Assembly (NCBI GenBank): GCA_009859145.1
Contig: VRVR01000028.1
Span: forward strand, 160,438-224,437
Direction: 5' to 3'
Length of the DNA stretch: 64,000 bases
Source of the DNA: Andalucia godoyi
Lineage: Eukaryota; Discoba; Jakobea; Jakobida; Andaluciidae
The position numbers were made by a program, and so were the translations under genes. How positions within the stretch are numbered: position 1 is the stretch's first letter; every line of letters starts with the position of its first letter. Of this stretch, positions 51,771 to 60,896 are shown piece by piece. A model generated the notes under the pieces. That model was not told where the DNA came from, made no database searches, and was given only the letters and a program-made list of their open reading frames with translations.

Positions 51771-52056
51771 TTGTAGGTTGGCGCGCGAATCCGAGGGAAA
51801 AAAATATAACTCGATGGGGGAAACACTTGACGAACGACGAATTTACGATGGGGCAACTGGGACATCAACATTCAAAAGAAAAGAAAAAAGAACAGCATGA
51901 CAGCATGCATAAGGTGTGCACGATGAATATGAGGAAAACTCTTGAGAGCGAAGGAGCAGCGAAACACGGGTGGGGTGGGCTAAAGGAGAGACTGGGGGGC
52001 ACCTCGGGGCAAGACAAAACAAACACGCACTTATGTACAGTAGCGACGAAAGGGAT

Positions 52057-54270
52057 TTACTCTTTGTCCTGCACAGCTTCCGTGCAATCCTTGTCTGCGT
52101 CATCACCATCAGCGTTGATGGTCCTCGCTTGCTGCGTCTCCTGCTTTTTGACAACCACCTTGATTCCCTTTTGAGCAGGCTCGGTAGATACAGTTTTCGC
52201 TTCCTCGTCCTTCTTGGGACTCGGTTTCCGCTTTTTGGAACGAGGCTTCGAAGCTTCCGTCTCTGAGTCGTTGTCCACGTCCCCGTCGTCGGCCGAGGAA
52301 CCGTCACCATCAAGCATCCGATCATCTGCTTCCATTGCAGCAATCATTGCAAGGTCTTCCGCAAGCTCGTCTGCTTCTGATCGACGGACGCGCGGTTTGG
52401 ATCGCGACTGTCCGTCCGATGGTCGCTGGCGTTTTCGACCTGCCTTGTCAGCAGTGGTGGACGAGGCCTCAAGCATCACTGCAACGACAGCCTCGTTTCC
52501 ATGCGACAAGGCGACTTCCAATGGACAGACGCCCTCTGCATCGGGCTTCTGTGGCGAGCCACCGAGACTGATGAATAGCCGTGCTGCGATAACGTTTCCC
52601 GTTACAGCGGCAGCAAACAACGGCTTCTGCACATCTCCGGAAATTTGCTTGCCATTTTCGCTTCCAAGAATTTGAACGACCTCTTCGGACGCGCCGTTCT
52701 CAATGGCATCTGCTACAAAATCAGAAGGAATCTTTCGAACATGCTTGAGAAGATTGCGCAGTATTTCTGGAGAATTGACAGCAACCGCAGCCTGGAGACA
52801 CACAATCTGGACTTTGCATCCACGCAGCTTGAGCAGCTCCTCCACCACGTCTCCCTTTTGAAGAACGATCGCTAAAATCAGCGCCGTAATCTCAACAGCC
52901 ATTTTGGAAGACGCTAGTGGCACCAACGTGCTGGCCTCTGCTGCTGCTTCCTCAGCATCGTTGTGCAGGTCGCCATCTGCGTATCCAATATCGCCATCAT
53001 CATCATCGTCATCAGCGTCGTCGTCACTCTCGTCGTCGAAATTGTCGCTGCTTTTCGCAGTTTGCTCCCGAAAAGCCTGCAACTGTTGAATGACATCGCC
53101 AGACAGCATCACTGTCTCGCAAAGGCCGGGATCAACGTCGCCTGCTTCTACCAGTCCAAGAAACTGCTCCACCGATCCCTTCAGAATGGTGTTGTGAAGA
53201 GTCGCCGACGGTTCGAAAGCCAGGTTCCCGGACTTCATCAGCGCAAGAATACAGGGAAGTCTCTCCTGCTCATTGACAATCGTCAGCGACTTGTCTCTTC
53301 GACGCTTTGGCACGACAACCTCCGCCATATCCACATCATCGTCCTCAGAGTCTTCGATGTCCAACTCTTCCTCTTCCTCCTCCACATTCGATGCCTTACG
53401 AACCGTCTTCGCGCGTGGCTTCTTCTCCGGCGTCCTGGAGTTTTTCTGGTCCTGCATTTTGCGGGCTTTGACTATCCTCGGCTCAGCCTTTCCCTTCACA
53501 AGCCCTCTGGGCGTCGTTGCCACCTGTTTCTTCGACCCCTGGTTGCCCGGGGATGCGGATCCTCCTTGCGCATCTTTTGGAGCAATGGACTTCACGCTTG
53601 TCTGCAACGGTTTGGCAACCGATGCAGAATTAGATTTCTGATTGGTCAGCTCACCCTCGCACTCTTCGGCGACGGTTTTCTCGTCAGCCGCCTTTTCTTC
53701 TTCGTCATCGTTGTCTTCCTCCTTTCCCTTCTGCGACACCTTTTTCGCAACGGAAAGTTTTGTCTTTGCAATTGCCGGCTTTTTGTTGTTTTTGGATTCC
53801 TCACGCTGGCGGGCATCCTCAGACTTTGATTTTGAATTTTCCTTGTCCGCTTCTTCATCTTTGGTGATTTTCTTCTCGTCCTCGTCCTCGTCCTCATGTG
53901 CATCTTCGTCCTTGACCGCCGACGCAGCCGTCTTCTTTGCAGGAAGAACAGGCTTCAAGGTCTTTGTCGGTACGTTCACTTTCCGGACAGTAAAAGCCTT
54001 CTTCACGACAGGACGCTCTTCTGAAGACTTTGGGTTCACTTCTTTTGGAGACGCAGCTGGGGATCCTGCCCCCGCAGTATCATCATCACTGACGGGTCCC
54101 TGTGCCTCTTCGGATGCAGGGTCTTTGGGCTTAGGAACTGTCTTCTCTTTCACAGCATTTTTCGCAACAGGTTCTTTGTTTTCCGTTTGAACTTTTCTTG
54201 CGGGAGCTTTGAAGGGCTTCTTTGCACCAGTGACAACAAGCTTTGAGGAATCAGCCAGGACAGTAGGCAT
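52057..54270 (-). CDS. Acidic/lysine-rich protein with ankyrin-like helical repeats
   Basis: 737 aa, function unknown. Residues 1-310 are strongly charged and disordered (alternating Lys/Pro/Ala and Asp/Glu runs, several KKP/KKA patches), as in nuclear or nucleolar chaperone-type proteins. Residues ~335-600 form helical pairs with ankyrin-like sequence (VCLQAAVAVNSPEILRNLLK, LFAAAVTGNVIAARLFISLG, CPLEVALSHGNEAVVAVML). The C-terminus has basic NLS-like GRKRQRP and RSKKRKPSPKK. ATG at 54270. A pyrimidine (CT)n tract and a TTGTAG acceptor-like site ~40 nt upstream suggest a 5'UTR intron. Confidence 0.7.
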   Translation of the reverse strand: MPTVLADSSKLVVTGAKKPFKAPARKVQTENKEPVAKNAVKEKTVPKPKDPASEEAQGPVSDDDTAGAGSPAASPKEVNPKSSEERPVVKKAFTVRKVNVPTKTLKPVLPAKKTAASAVKDEDAHEDEDEDEKKITKDEEADKENSKSKSEDARQREESKNNKKPAIAKTKLSVAKKVSQKGKEEDNDDEEEKAADEKTVAEECEGELTNQKSNSASVAKPLQTSVKSIAPKDAQGGSASPGNQGSKKQVATTPRGLVKGKAEPRIVKARKMQDQKNSRTPEKKPRAKTVRKASNVEEEEEELDIEDSEDDDVDMAEVVVPKRRRDKSLTIVNEQERLPCILALMKSGNLAFEPSATLHNTILKGSVEQFLGLVEAGDVDPGLCETVMLSGDVIQQLQAFREQTAKSSDNFDDESDDDADDDDDDGDIGYADGDLHNDAEEAAAEASTLVPLASSKMAVEITALILAIVLQKGDVVEELLKLRGCKVQIVCLQAAVAVNSPEILRNLLKHVRKIPSDFVADAIENGASEEVVQILGSENGKQISGDVQKPLFAAAVTGNVIAARLFISLGGSPQKPDAEGVCPLEVALSHGNEAVVAVMLEASSTTADKAGRKRQRPSDGQSRSKPRVRRSEADELAEDLAMIAAMEADDRMLDGDGSSADDGDVDNDSETEASKPRSKKRKPSPKKDEEAKTVSTEPAQKGIKVVVKKQETQQARTINADGDDADKDCTEAVQDKE

Positions 54271-54326
54271 CTTCAAGGGTTCTTTTCTTTGCCAACTTGA
54301 AAAAAGTCAAAGCTACAAGTTGAAAG

Positions 54327-54434
<108 letters not shown>

Positions 54435-54662
54435 AAAAGAGAAAAGGGGAAAGAAAGAAACTATGAAAGCGGAGAAGAAGGATTTTAAAGACACGAAATG
54501 CGAATTCCGAATTCAGACGGAAAACACGATCGAGTCTGTGGTCAGGCGGACTCACACAGTCTCCCGCCAGATCGAGATTGCGCGGGGAAATAGGGTCCGG
54601 CGCTTGAGCTGCTTGCTGCATCATGTGGGTGAGTCGTGGGTTGAGACATGGCGAGCACCGCA

Positions 54663-54735
54663 GCCTCTGTAGCTTAGGCGGTAGAGCGCAACACTAGTAA
54701 TGTTGAGGTCGTCGGTTCGATTCCGACCGGAGGCA
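54663..54735 (+). tRNA. tRNA-Thr (anticodon AGT)
   Basis: 73 nt cloverleaf without intron: acceptor GCCTCTG / CGGAGGC (one G-T pair), D stem GCTT/GAGC, anticodon stem CAACA/TGTTG with loop CTAGTAA (anticodon AGT), T arm GTCGG-TTCGATT-CCGAC, discriminator A. Internal box B GGTTCGATTCC is perfect. A T6 pol III terminator follows at ~54739. Confidence 0.95.
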
Positions 54736-54738
54736 ATG

Positions 54739-54744
54739 TTTTTT
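54739..54744 (+). terminator. Pol III terminator of tRNA-Thr
   Basis: Run of six T starting 4 nt after the tRNA 3' end. Confidence 0.7.
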
Positions 54745-54937
54745 GTCTCTTTCTTCATCTTCATTTTCTTTGATTTCTCGCGCTGCGGTATTGAACTCAG
54801 ACAAGCCTTTGAAACGCCAAAAAAAGAACACTGGTCATAATCGTAAACCTAAACATACGTGAAACCTGTATTACATAATCCTTGTCTCGAATAGCCAAAA
54901 AGTAACGTCAGACCACGAAGGAACAGAAAAAACTGAT

Positions 54938-56629
54938 TCAGCTGCTGCGTAGTCGCTTTGCGCTTGGGGCTGTGACTGGTACGTCATCACGGCCATCAGC
55001 ACCGCTTTTGTTACGATTGCTGCCACCATTGTCGCCACCATCAGCACCATCACCATCACCATCATCATCGTCGTCGTCGTCATCTTCTTCTTCCCAAATG
55101 TCGTAGTCATGTTCATTATCATCTCCTGAGCCACCCAGATCGTCATCCTCTGTGGTCTCCTGGCTGTCCAACTTGCTGTCGTGGATACCTAGATACGCAT
55201 CGATTTGCCGCATGCATTCTGCCTTGGCCCGTTTCCGACACTCTGGGATGTTGAATGCTGCAGACGGTGTGGTATTCTTGACACTGATGGATCGTTGCGA
55301 CGACGTCGTATACTGCGAGCAACGCTCTGCATCGCTTTCGAGATCCGCCTTCATCTGAGAATCCTCGGAGGGAAACAGAAGAACACCACTTCTGGGTCGG
55401 CACGCAGAATCAAGATCATACTGCTTGAGGCTGATCTCTTGGACAAGTTGGGGATCCTCCGCAAAATACGGATGCTGCAACGCTGACTGAGCAGTCAAGC
55501 GGTTGGCAGGATCATACTGGAGCAACCGGACAAGCAGATCACATCCAAGAGGGGAGAGCGAGTTCCGGAAGCCAAGAGAGTCGATCCACGCCATTCGCGG
55601 ATATCTCGAAAACACTGGATTGTATCCCTTCGTACTTGTGAAACTTGGCCATTCAGAAGCCGTGGGAGATCCCAGAGTGCGGAAGATTGCGTCCAGCTGA
55701 CCCAACTCTTCCTTAGCATTGAACAGCGGGATTCTTCTTACGAGCTCAGCAAAGAGGCATCCCACAGACCACATGTCTACTTCTGGTCCGTATCGCTCCT
55801 CTCCCAAAAGCACTTCGGGCGGTCTGTACCACAGGGTTACCATCTGAGGGGTGAACTGCCTGCGAGAAGCCTCGGTTGCGGACCGCGAAATGCCAAAGTC
55901 TGCAATCTTGAGACAGTCATCCTTGACGCGCAGCAGGATGTTCTGCGGCTTCAAATCACGATGCACAAGATCGTGAGCATGAAAACAGCTAACCGCGGAA
56001 ATGATTTGCCACAGCCACCGACGAACGCGATTCGGCGCCAAGCGCACACCTTTTGGAAGCCTTTCTTTCATGTAGGTATACAAATCCGTGTCGAGCAGCT
56101 CGAAAACGATCTCGATTGACATGCATGCTTGCTCTGTGTCGCGGTATGTCAGACTGTGCATTCCAGACACTGCAGAATCCGCTGCGTTCGGAGCACTACT
56201 TGGTGATGCTGCCGTCGTTGACACGGACAAGGCCGCAGAAGACGGGATAGAAATTTCTCTGGGGACTCTCGGCGGAATGTAAATATGTACAATCTTCACG
56301 ATGTGATCGTGATCAGGACACTGGTATGCCGCGGAGGCCTCTCGAAGGAGCGAAGCAGGAACTCCAAACATGGATACTTCTCGCTTAAGATCGTCTTTGA
56401 AGCACTTGATAGCAAAGTCTTCGCGTCCGGTTTCGATCTCGCGACCGCGATACACTGTGCCAAATGCACCAGCAGAAATGCGATCCAGGCGTTGAAAGCG
56501 GCGTCGCTGCGACCGATCACCAAACGATCGGCGCGTAGGAACTGCAAACGGAGTCATTGGAGAAGTCTGTGGAGTATCCGAACTGGCTGTTCGAACAGGC
56601 GATGAAAAGCTGTTCAATGGAAACGACAT
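54938..56629 (-). CDS. CDK-like CMGC protein kinase with C-terminal extension
   Basis: 563 aa. Kinase domain ~45-385. The glycine loop ISAGAFGTVYRG has lost its first Gly; K75 is in FAIKCFKDD; a PSTAIRE-position helix reads VPASLLREAS; the catalytic loop is [19 protein letters not shown]; and the T-loop end is MVTLWYRPPEVLLG. A Ser/Ala-rich insert of ~45 residues sits between the C-helix and strand 4-5. The tail ends in an acidic Asp run and a basic stretch. The subfamily is not clear (CDK8/10/11-like features mixed), so no symbol. ATG at 56629. Confidence 0.88.
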   Translation of the reverse strand: MSFPLNSFSSPVRTASSDTPQTSPMTPFAVPTRRSFGDRSQRRRFQRLDRISAGAFGTVYRGREIETGREDFAIKCFKDDLKREVSMFGVPASLLREASAAYQCPDHDHIVKIVHIYIPPRVPREISIPSSAALSVSTTAASPSSAPNAADSAVSGMHSLTYRDTEQACMSIEIVFELLDTDLYTYMKERLPKGVRLAPNRVRRWLWQIISAVSCFHAHDLVHRDLKPQNILLRVKDDCLKIADFGISRSATEASRRQFTPQMVTLWYRPPEVLLGEERYGPEVDMWSVGCLFAELVRRIPLFNAKEELGQLDAIFRTLGSPTASEWPSFTSTKGYNPVFSRYPRMAWIDSLGFRNSLSPLGCDLLVRLLQYDPANRLTAQSALQHPYFAEDPQLVQEISLKQYDLDSACRPRSGVLLFPSEDSQMKADLESDAERCSQYTTSSQRSISVKNTTPSAAFNIPECRKRAKAECMRQIDAYLGIHDSKLDSQETTEDDDLGGSGDDNEHDYDIWEEEDDDDDDDDGDGDGADGGDNGGSNRNKSGADGRDDVPVTAPSAKRLRSS

Positions 56630-56631
56630 CC

Positions 56632-56675
56632 TCCTCCTCCTCTTCTTCTTCTTCTTCTTCTTCTTCTTCTTCTTC

Positions 56676-56706
<31 letters not shown>

Positions 56707-56711
56707 CGTTG
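56632..56711. repeat. (CTT)n followed by (GTT)n
   Basis: About 15 CTT then about 11 GTT units just upstream of the CDK-like kinase. Confidence 0.95.
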
Positions 56712-56897
56712 TTGATGATGATTGATGATGATGTTGCTGCTGTTTCTTCTTGAGCGCTGTCGGAGTTCTCAGTGTAGAATGTTCAGTATAAAATTGAAAG
56801 CCAAAATAAAAGACGTGTCTGGGTGTTTTCGCAGGCTAAAAGAAAGTACCAATTGTTAATGGGTTAGAAAGAAGGGTTAGTGCGTTGGGGTTAATCG

Positions 56898-57140
56898 TCA
56901 CAGAAGAACTACAATTATAAGAACAGCGTGAACAGCCAGCACAACCATGAACATTGGACAATGCATTGCCGAATGGTCCAGGGGGTTTCTCAGTGTTTTT
57001 TCAATCCCATCTGAAAAACACGCTGCGCGTCCAATTCTGGTTGATGCTATTTGCCTATTATGGGAAAAGGGGCGCGTATTCAGTAGGCGCTGGCGGGTTT
57101 TCCGAGTGAGAAACGCTGATTGCTTCTTTGATTTCTTCAT
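56898..57140 (-). CDS. Possible small tail-anchored protein
   Basis: 80-aa ORF with a good ATG. The N-terminal half is basic (KKSKKQ, TRKTRQRLL) and the C-terminus is one hydrophobic helix (MFMVVLAVHAVLIIVVLL) ending at the stop, the layout of a tail-anchored membrane protein. It sits in a 650-bp gap, co-directional with the CDK-like kinase and divergent from the secreted protein. No homology recognised; it may be chance. Confidence 0.3.
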   Translation of the reverse strand: MKKSKKQSAFLTRKTRQRLLNTRPFSHNRQIASTRIGRAACFSDGIEKTLRNPLDHSAMHCPMFMVVLAVHAVLIIVVLL

Positions 57141-57283
57141 TCCGTTGGTTCGTTTCTTCTACTTCTTTTCTACTACTACTACTACTACTACTACAACTTC
57201 TGCCTACTTGATTTGCACCGTGATACGTGACACTGTCCAAAACAAAACAAAAAAAGAAAAAAAGGAAAAAAAAGAAAGGAGGG

Positions 57284-58504
57284 ATGAGCAAGATCGTGTT
57301 GTTGTTTTTAGCGTGTGTGCTGAGTGGCGGAGCGTTCTCGCATGCATATGATGCATCGAGTTCGTCTGGGTATCTGTTGTGGGGAGGAAAGAACATTTAT
57401 CGCACTGCTCAGAACGATGCGAATTCGACTACGACGCTGGTAGACTTTAGTTCTGTGAACACGTACATCATGATGCTCAATGTGGATGTGCAGCAGGGAT
57501 ACATGTACTGGACTGGAAACGGAATTGTCTATCGTGCGCATTTGAACGGCCTGGCAGCAGGCTATCCGTCGAATGTCACTTCTGCAGCCGACGACAATGA
57601 CGACGGGTCAGGTTCGCCGAATTACGTGTTCTACAAGGACATGCCGGTCGGATACAGCCTTGGCTTTGATTTTGCTTCGCAGCAGATGTTTTTCGAAAGC
57701 GGCGCATGGAATGTGTACAGCATGGACTTGGTGACTCGAAAGGTTACGCTGTTGACGCAAGCACAATATCCGGGATCGGCATCGACGGGTCCGATTGCAG
57801 TGCATGGCAATCAGCTGTACTGGGCTGCGGAAGGATCCGGGCTGTTCAGCATGCCGTCGGACGGCAGTTCGTCGCCGCGATCTCTTGGAAACGTAGTGTC
57901 GTTTCCCCGCGGACTGATCGCAACCAGCAGTGCTCTCTGGGTGTCCGGCTTCATCAACAACATCGCATACGAAATCTCATTTGGGGGATCTGTGATTGCG
58001 TCGTACGGCCCAGGAACTCCCGTCACCGCCATGGGCGAGATGTGTTCGGTTGCATACGACGAGGTCTCCGGAACACTGTACGGCGGTGTTCAGTCGCAGC
58101 CGTACGCTTCGAACGCCGGGGTATGGCGAATGGATCCCAAGGCAGGCGGAGACAAGCTGCTCTTTCCATGGATTCCGCTGCAGCAGTCTTCAGACACTCT
58201 TGGAATGTGCGCAATGGCAGTTGTCCCGAACGTCGTCCCCGCGATCAAGGCTGTGTCCACCACGAAGGTCTCCAGACTTGGGAACACGGAACTGCTGATC
58301 CAAGCAGACAATGTCATATCCAATACTCAAAAGCCTACGTGTTTGTTTGGCGGCATCATTGCTGTCGGTGCGCAGTTTGTGCTCCCTGGAACAATCAAGT
58401 GTGTTGCTCCGGTTTCGCCCGTCGCTGGTCAAACTACGTTGCAGATCGCAAACTTTGATTATGGCTCCGACTATTCTGCCGCTGTCAACATTCTCTACCA
58501 GTGA
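57284..58504 (+). CDS. Secreted beta-propeller (LDLR YWTD-like) protein with IPT/TIG-like end
   Basis: 406 aa. Signal peptide MSKIVLLFLACVLSGGAFSHA. The next ~300 residues contain repeats like those of LDL-receptor propellers (GYLLWGG, GYMYWTGNG, NQLYWAAEGSG, SALWVSGFINN, GVWRMDPKAGG). The last ~80 residues look like one IPT/TIG immunoglobulin-type module (RLGNTELLIQADNV, PGTIKCVAP). No membrane anchor, so secreted or wall-bound. Ligand unknown. ATG at 57284. Confidence 0.75.
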   Translation: MSKIVLLFLACVLSGGAFSHAYDASSSSGYLLWGGKNIYRTAQNDANSTTTLVDFSSVNTYIMMLNVDVQQGYMYWTGNGIVYRAHLNGLAAGYPSNVTSAADDNDDGSGSPNYVFYKDMPVGYSLGFDFASQQMFFESGAWNVYSMDLVTRKVTLLTQAQYPGSASTGPIAVHGNQLYWAAEGSGLFSMPSDGSSSPRSLGNVVSFPRGLIATSSALWVSGFINNIAYEISFGGSVIASYGPGTPVTAMGEMCSVAYDEVSGTLYGGVQSQPYASNAGVWRMDPKAGGDKLLFPWIPLQQSSDTLGMCAMAVVPNVVPAIKAVSTTKVSRLGNTELLIQADNVISNTQKPTCLFGGIIAVGAQFVLPGTIKCVAPVSPVAGQTTLQIANFDYGSDYSAAVNILYQ

Positions 58505-58907
58505 TTCCTCTTTTCCTATTGTCGTGCTGTGCGCCAGTACCAGTTGTTGTTTACCTTGCTCTGTCTCAGTGCCTTTTTTGTATCCCACTATTTACCGTAT
58601 AATATTTTTTTTTGGTTTCCATCTTCTGTAGTCGCCCTTGCAGAACACGGAAAAAATGAAATTGATGCTTGATGCTTTCCAAGCAGTCTCCTTCGCTTCA
58701 AGCCCTTTTCTGCCTCAGACAGCGTTGTTCTGCTTGAATCCAACTATTTCTTCTGTTATGACGAATCTGCAGCATAACATTTGTTTTTTTAAATTTTAAA
58801 TTTTAAATTTTTTTGGTTTTGTTTTGTTTGTTCTGTATATACGCTATTCGTAGTTATACTTACGCGAGTGTCCGTTGGAGGAGGATCTGAGCTGGGGTGG
58901 GGGAGAA
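58505..58907. other. Intergenic region
   Basis: 403 bp. T-rich, with a TTTAAATTT triplet repeat at ~58789-58812. No gene seen. Confidence 0.7.
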
Positions 58908-59717
58908 ATGGGAGGATTTGGTAGTTTCTTGGCGGTGTTTTCCGTGCTGATTGCGCATTCGCACATCTTGTCGATCTTGACAATGGATCAATCGTCGTTT
59001 ATCATGCTGTTTTGCACGTATTCGAAAGCAGTGCCGATTGTTATGATGGCAATTGCATCGACGTTCAAGTCACCGTATGCATTCAACACCCGCCTATGGA
59101 CGTTCCTCGCTTTGGCATGCTCTGCAGTAGGAGACGTGTTTCTGCTTTCTGCAGCCGAAGACGCGCTGATCCGAGGATTGGGTGCGTTTCTTCTTGCGCA
59201 TGTGTTTTACATATTTAAGTTTGTTGCGATCTCAAGGACGTTCAGACCGGGCTATGCATTCCTGTACTCGCTTGTTGCGGCGTGTCTGCTGTATTCGCTG
59301 TGGCCATTCCTGCCGCAGCACATGCTCCTGCCAGTCGTCGTCTACGGCTCCGTGCTCTCGCTGATGGCGGAACGAGCGGCAGAATGCTTCGGGGCGGTCG
59401 GAGCCATTGGAGGATTTCTCTTCGTTGCTTCCGATTGGATTCTTGCGACTAACCAATTTCGATGGTCCGTTGCAAATGAAACGATCCTCGGATTCGATAC
59501 GACGTCGGCGGAATTCCAAAAGTACGCCCGAGTGGCCGTCATGCTTACCTACTATGGATCGCAGTTTTTGCTCAATCTCGAAGTTCTCAGCAGCAAGAGA
59601 CATTCAAAGCACAAATCACAGAATGTCCGCGGAAAGGCTGCCTCAACAACCGCCGCGGCATCTTCGTCAGCAGCTCCCAAGCGGTCTCAGAAGGAACCTG
59701 TCCGCAAAGTCGATTAA
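58908..59717 (+). CDS. TMEM86/YhhN-family lysoplasmalogenase
   Basis: 269 aa, about eight membrane helices. Family motifs: YSKAVPIVMM, CSAVGDVFLL (acidic residue of the active region), RGLGAFLLAHVFYI, VVYGSVLSLM and VGAIGGFLFVASDWILA. TMEM86B cleaves the vinyl ether of lysoplasmalogens. The C-terminus is a basic Ser/Ala-rich tail. Start at the ATG at 58908; an 11-codon extension upstream begins with TTG. Confidence 0.88.
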   Translation: MGGFGSFLAVFSVLIAHSHILSILTMDQSSFIMLFCTYSKAVPIVMMAIASTFKSPYAFNTRLWTFLALACSAVGDVFLLSAAEDALIRGLGAFLLAHVFYIFKFVAISRTFRPGYAFLYSLVAACLLYSLWPFLPQHMLLPVVVYGSVLSLMAERAAECFGAVGAIGGFLFVASDWILATNQFRWSVANETILGFDTTSAEFQKYARVAVMLTYYGSQFLLNLEVLSSKRHSKHKSQNVRGKAASTTAAASSSAAPKRSQKEPVRKVD

Positions 59718-60896
59718 TTCATACATTGATGCTGTTATTTATGTTCTAGGATGTGTTCGTAATTCCCCCCCTTGCTCTCTGTTTGTGGTGTTGTCCGTGT
59801 TGTGTTGCGCTTGTTGTAAAATTGGTTTGCTCCATTTCTCTTTCGTCACCATCCGTCAAAACGTCACCCCTGTGCAGGTGGCTCTATGTACGTAGGAATA
59901 CGTCTGCACCCGGGAAGCAGAAAGCAGTCCCTGGAAGCGGTTTCGAAATTCAAAACTCTCAAACACTGCCGTGTGCCTACGTTGTACACTAACCACGGAT
60001 AATCGTCGCTGATCACCCATAATCGATGTTGCAACCCAACAACATGCATGGCATTGACTGGGAAGGGGGCAGGCCCCAGCACGCCCCCTCGCCATGAGAG
60101 ACGCTCTTAAGAGAGATGTTGCGCGCGCCGTTCCAATCGCGGTCGATCGTTCCGGCGGCGGTGGAGATTGTCACAGGTCCTGCGCAGCGTTGCGGGCGTG
60201 GCGTACATGGTGCGTTGCATGGACAATAAGAATAACAATAAAAATAAGTCGTGAGCGTCGCTGTGCGAGAATGCAACGCGGCGGCGTGTGTTTATAGGGA
60301 CTTCATGATCAAAATGGGGGCGAAACGAATCGGGCATCGTGTGACGGAGCTGCTTAAGATAACAAACGCATGCGCATGGCGCGTGGCAGTGTTTTTGCGC
60401 TCTAGACTGCTTCGTCATATCGCAATAAGTGGCAGGGGCTCTCTTGTGTGTTTTTGCTGTGCGTTGTCCGGTTGCTGCTTCGAAATTGAAACAGTGTACT
60501 GTGCATGCCTACCGCGTCGTACACCGGGCCGCTGATCATCGAGTTTTGTGTCTTCAGCGACCTTGAGAAATGCCCAACTTTCCCTCTCCACCCTTCGCAA
60601 CAAGATCAGATGCCTCTTCTGTCCGTTTTTTGTCAGCAGCGGACGCGAGAGCTCCGCTGGAAAAGAAACGTGTGAGCAGATCGGGGGAGGCGACTCCCAA
60701 CCATCCATCCGTTGCTGCAAGCCCCAAAACCATCAGAACAGATTTCATTTTTTTAAATAAAAAAAAGCACCCATCCTTCTTGCCCCGCCTTCCTCTTCTC
60801 TTATAGACTTGGAAAACGAAAAGAAAAAGAGCGAAAGAGAAGAAAAGCGAAGGGCTGGGGAAAAAAAAAAGAAGAAGCTGTTAATCAATCTGCGAT
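59718..60896. other. 1.2 kb intergenic region with repeat B2
   Basis: 260 bp of 3' flank, B2 inverted, then 455 bp to the protease gene. In the last part two overlapping small ORFs look slightly protein-like (78 aa at 60570-60806 on plus, 64 aa at 60554-60748 on minus). Both cannot be real and I assign neither. Confidence 0.6.
59977..60440 (-). mobile_element. Dispersed repeat, subfamily B, copy B2
   Basis: About 465 bp, the inverted near-identical copy of B1. It begins (minus strand) CCCTGCCACTTATTGCGATA and ends near AACGTAGGCACAC. The core GCGCGCAACATCTCTCT lies at ~60107-60126. Differences from B1 are scattered substitutions and short indels. Confidence 0.75.

Larger units (their letters stand above)
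50776..52056. other. 1.3 kb intergenic region with repeats A4 and C
   Basis: Between the oxidoreductase (-) and the ankyrin-like gene (-). Holds A4 (inverted) and C next to each other. About 285 bp (51770-52056) of 3' flank show nothing recognisable. Confidence 0.7.

Noticed and set aside
54463-54672. 69-aa plus ORF after the GA tract (starts MKAEKKDFKDTK)
   Set aside because: It runs 10 nt into tRNA-Thr and has no recognised domain; a GTGAGT donor-like site exists but no partner exon was found.
56856-56893. GGGTTAG/GGGTTAA words as interstitial telomere repeat
   Set aside because: Only two or three isolated words, no tandem array.
60554-60806. Two overlapping small ORFs (64 aa minus, 78 aa plus) before the protease
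   Set aside because: They lie on opposite strands over the same bases, neither has a known domain, and the plus one runs into A/T-rich leader.
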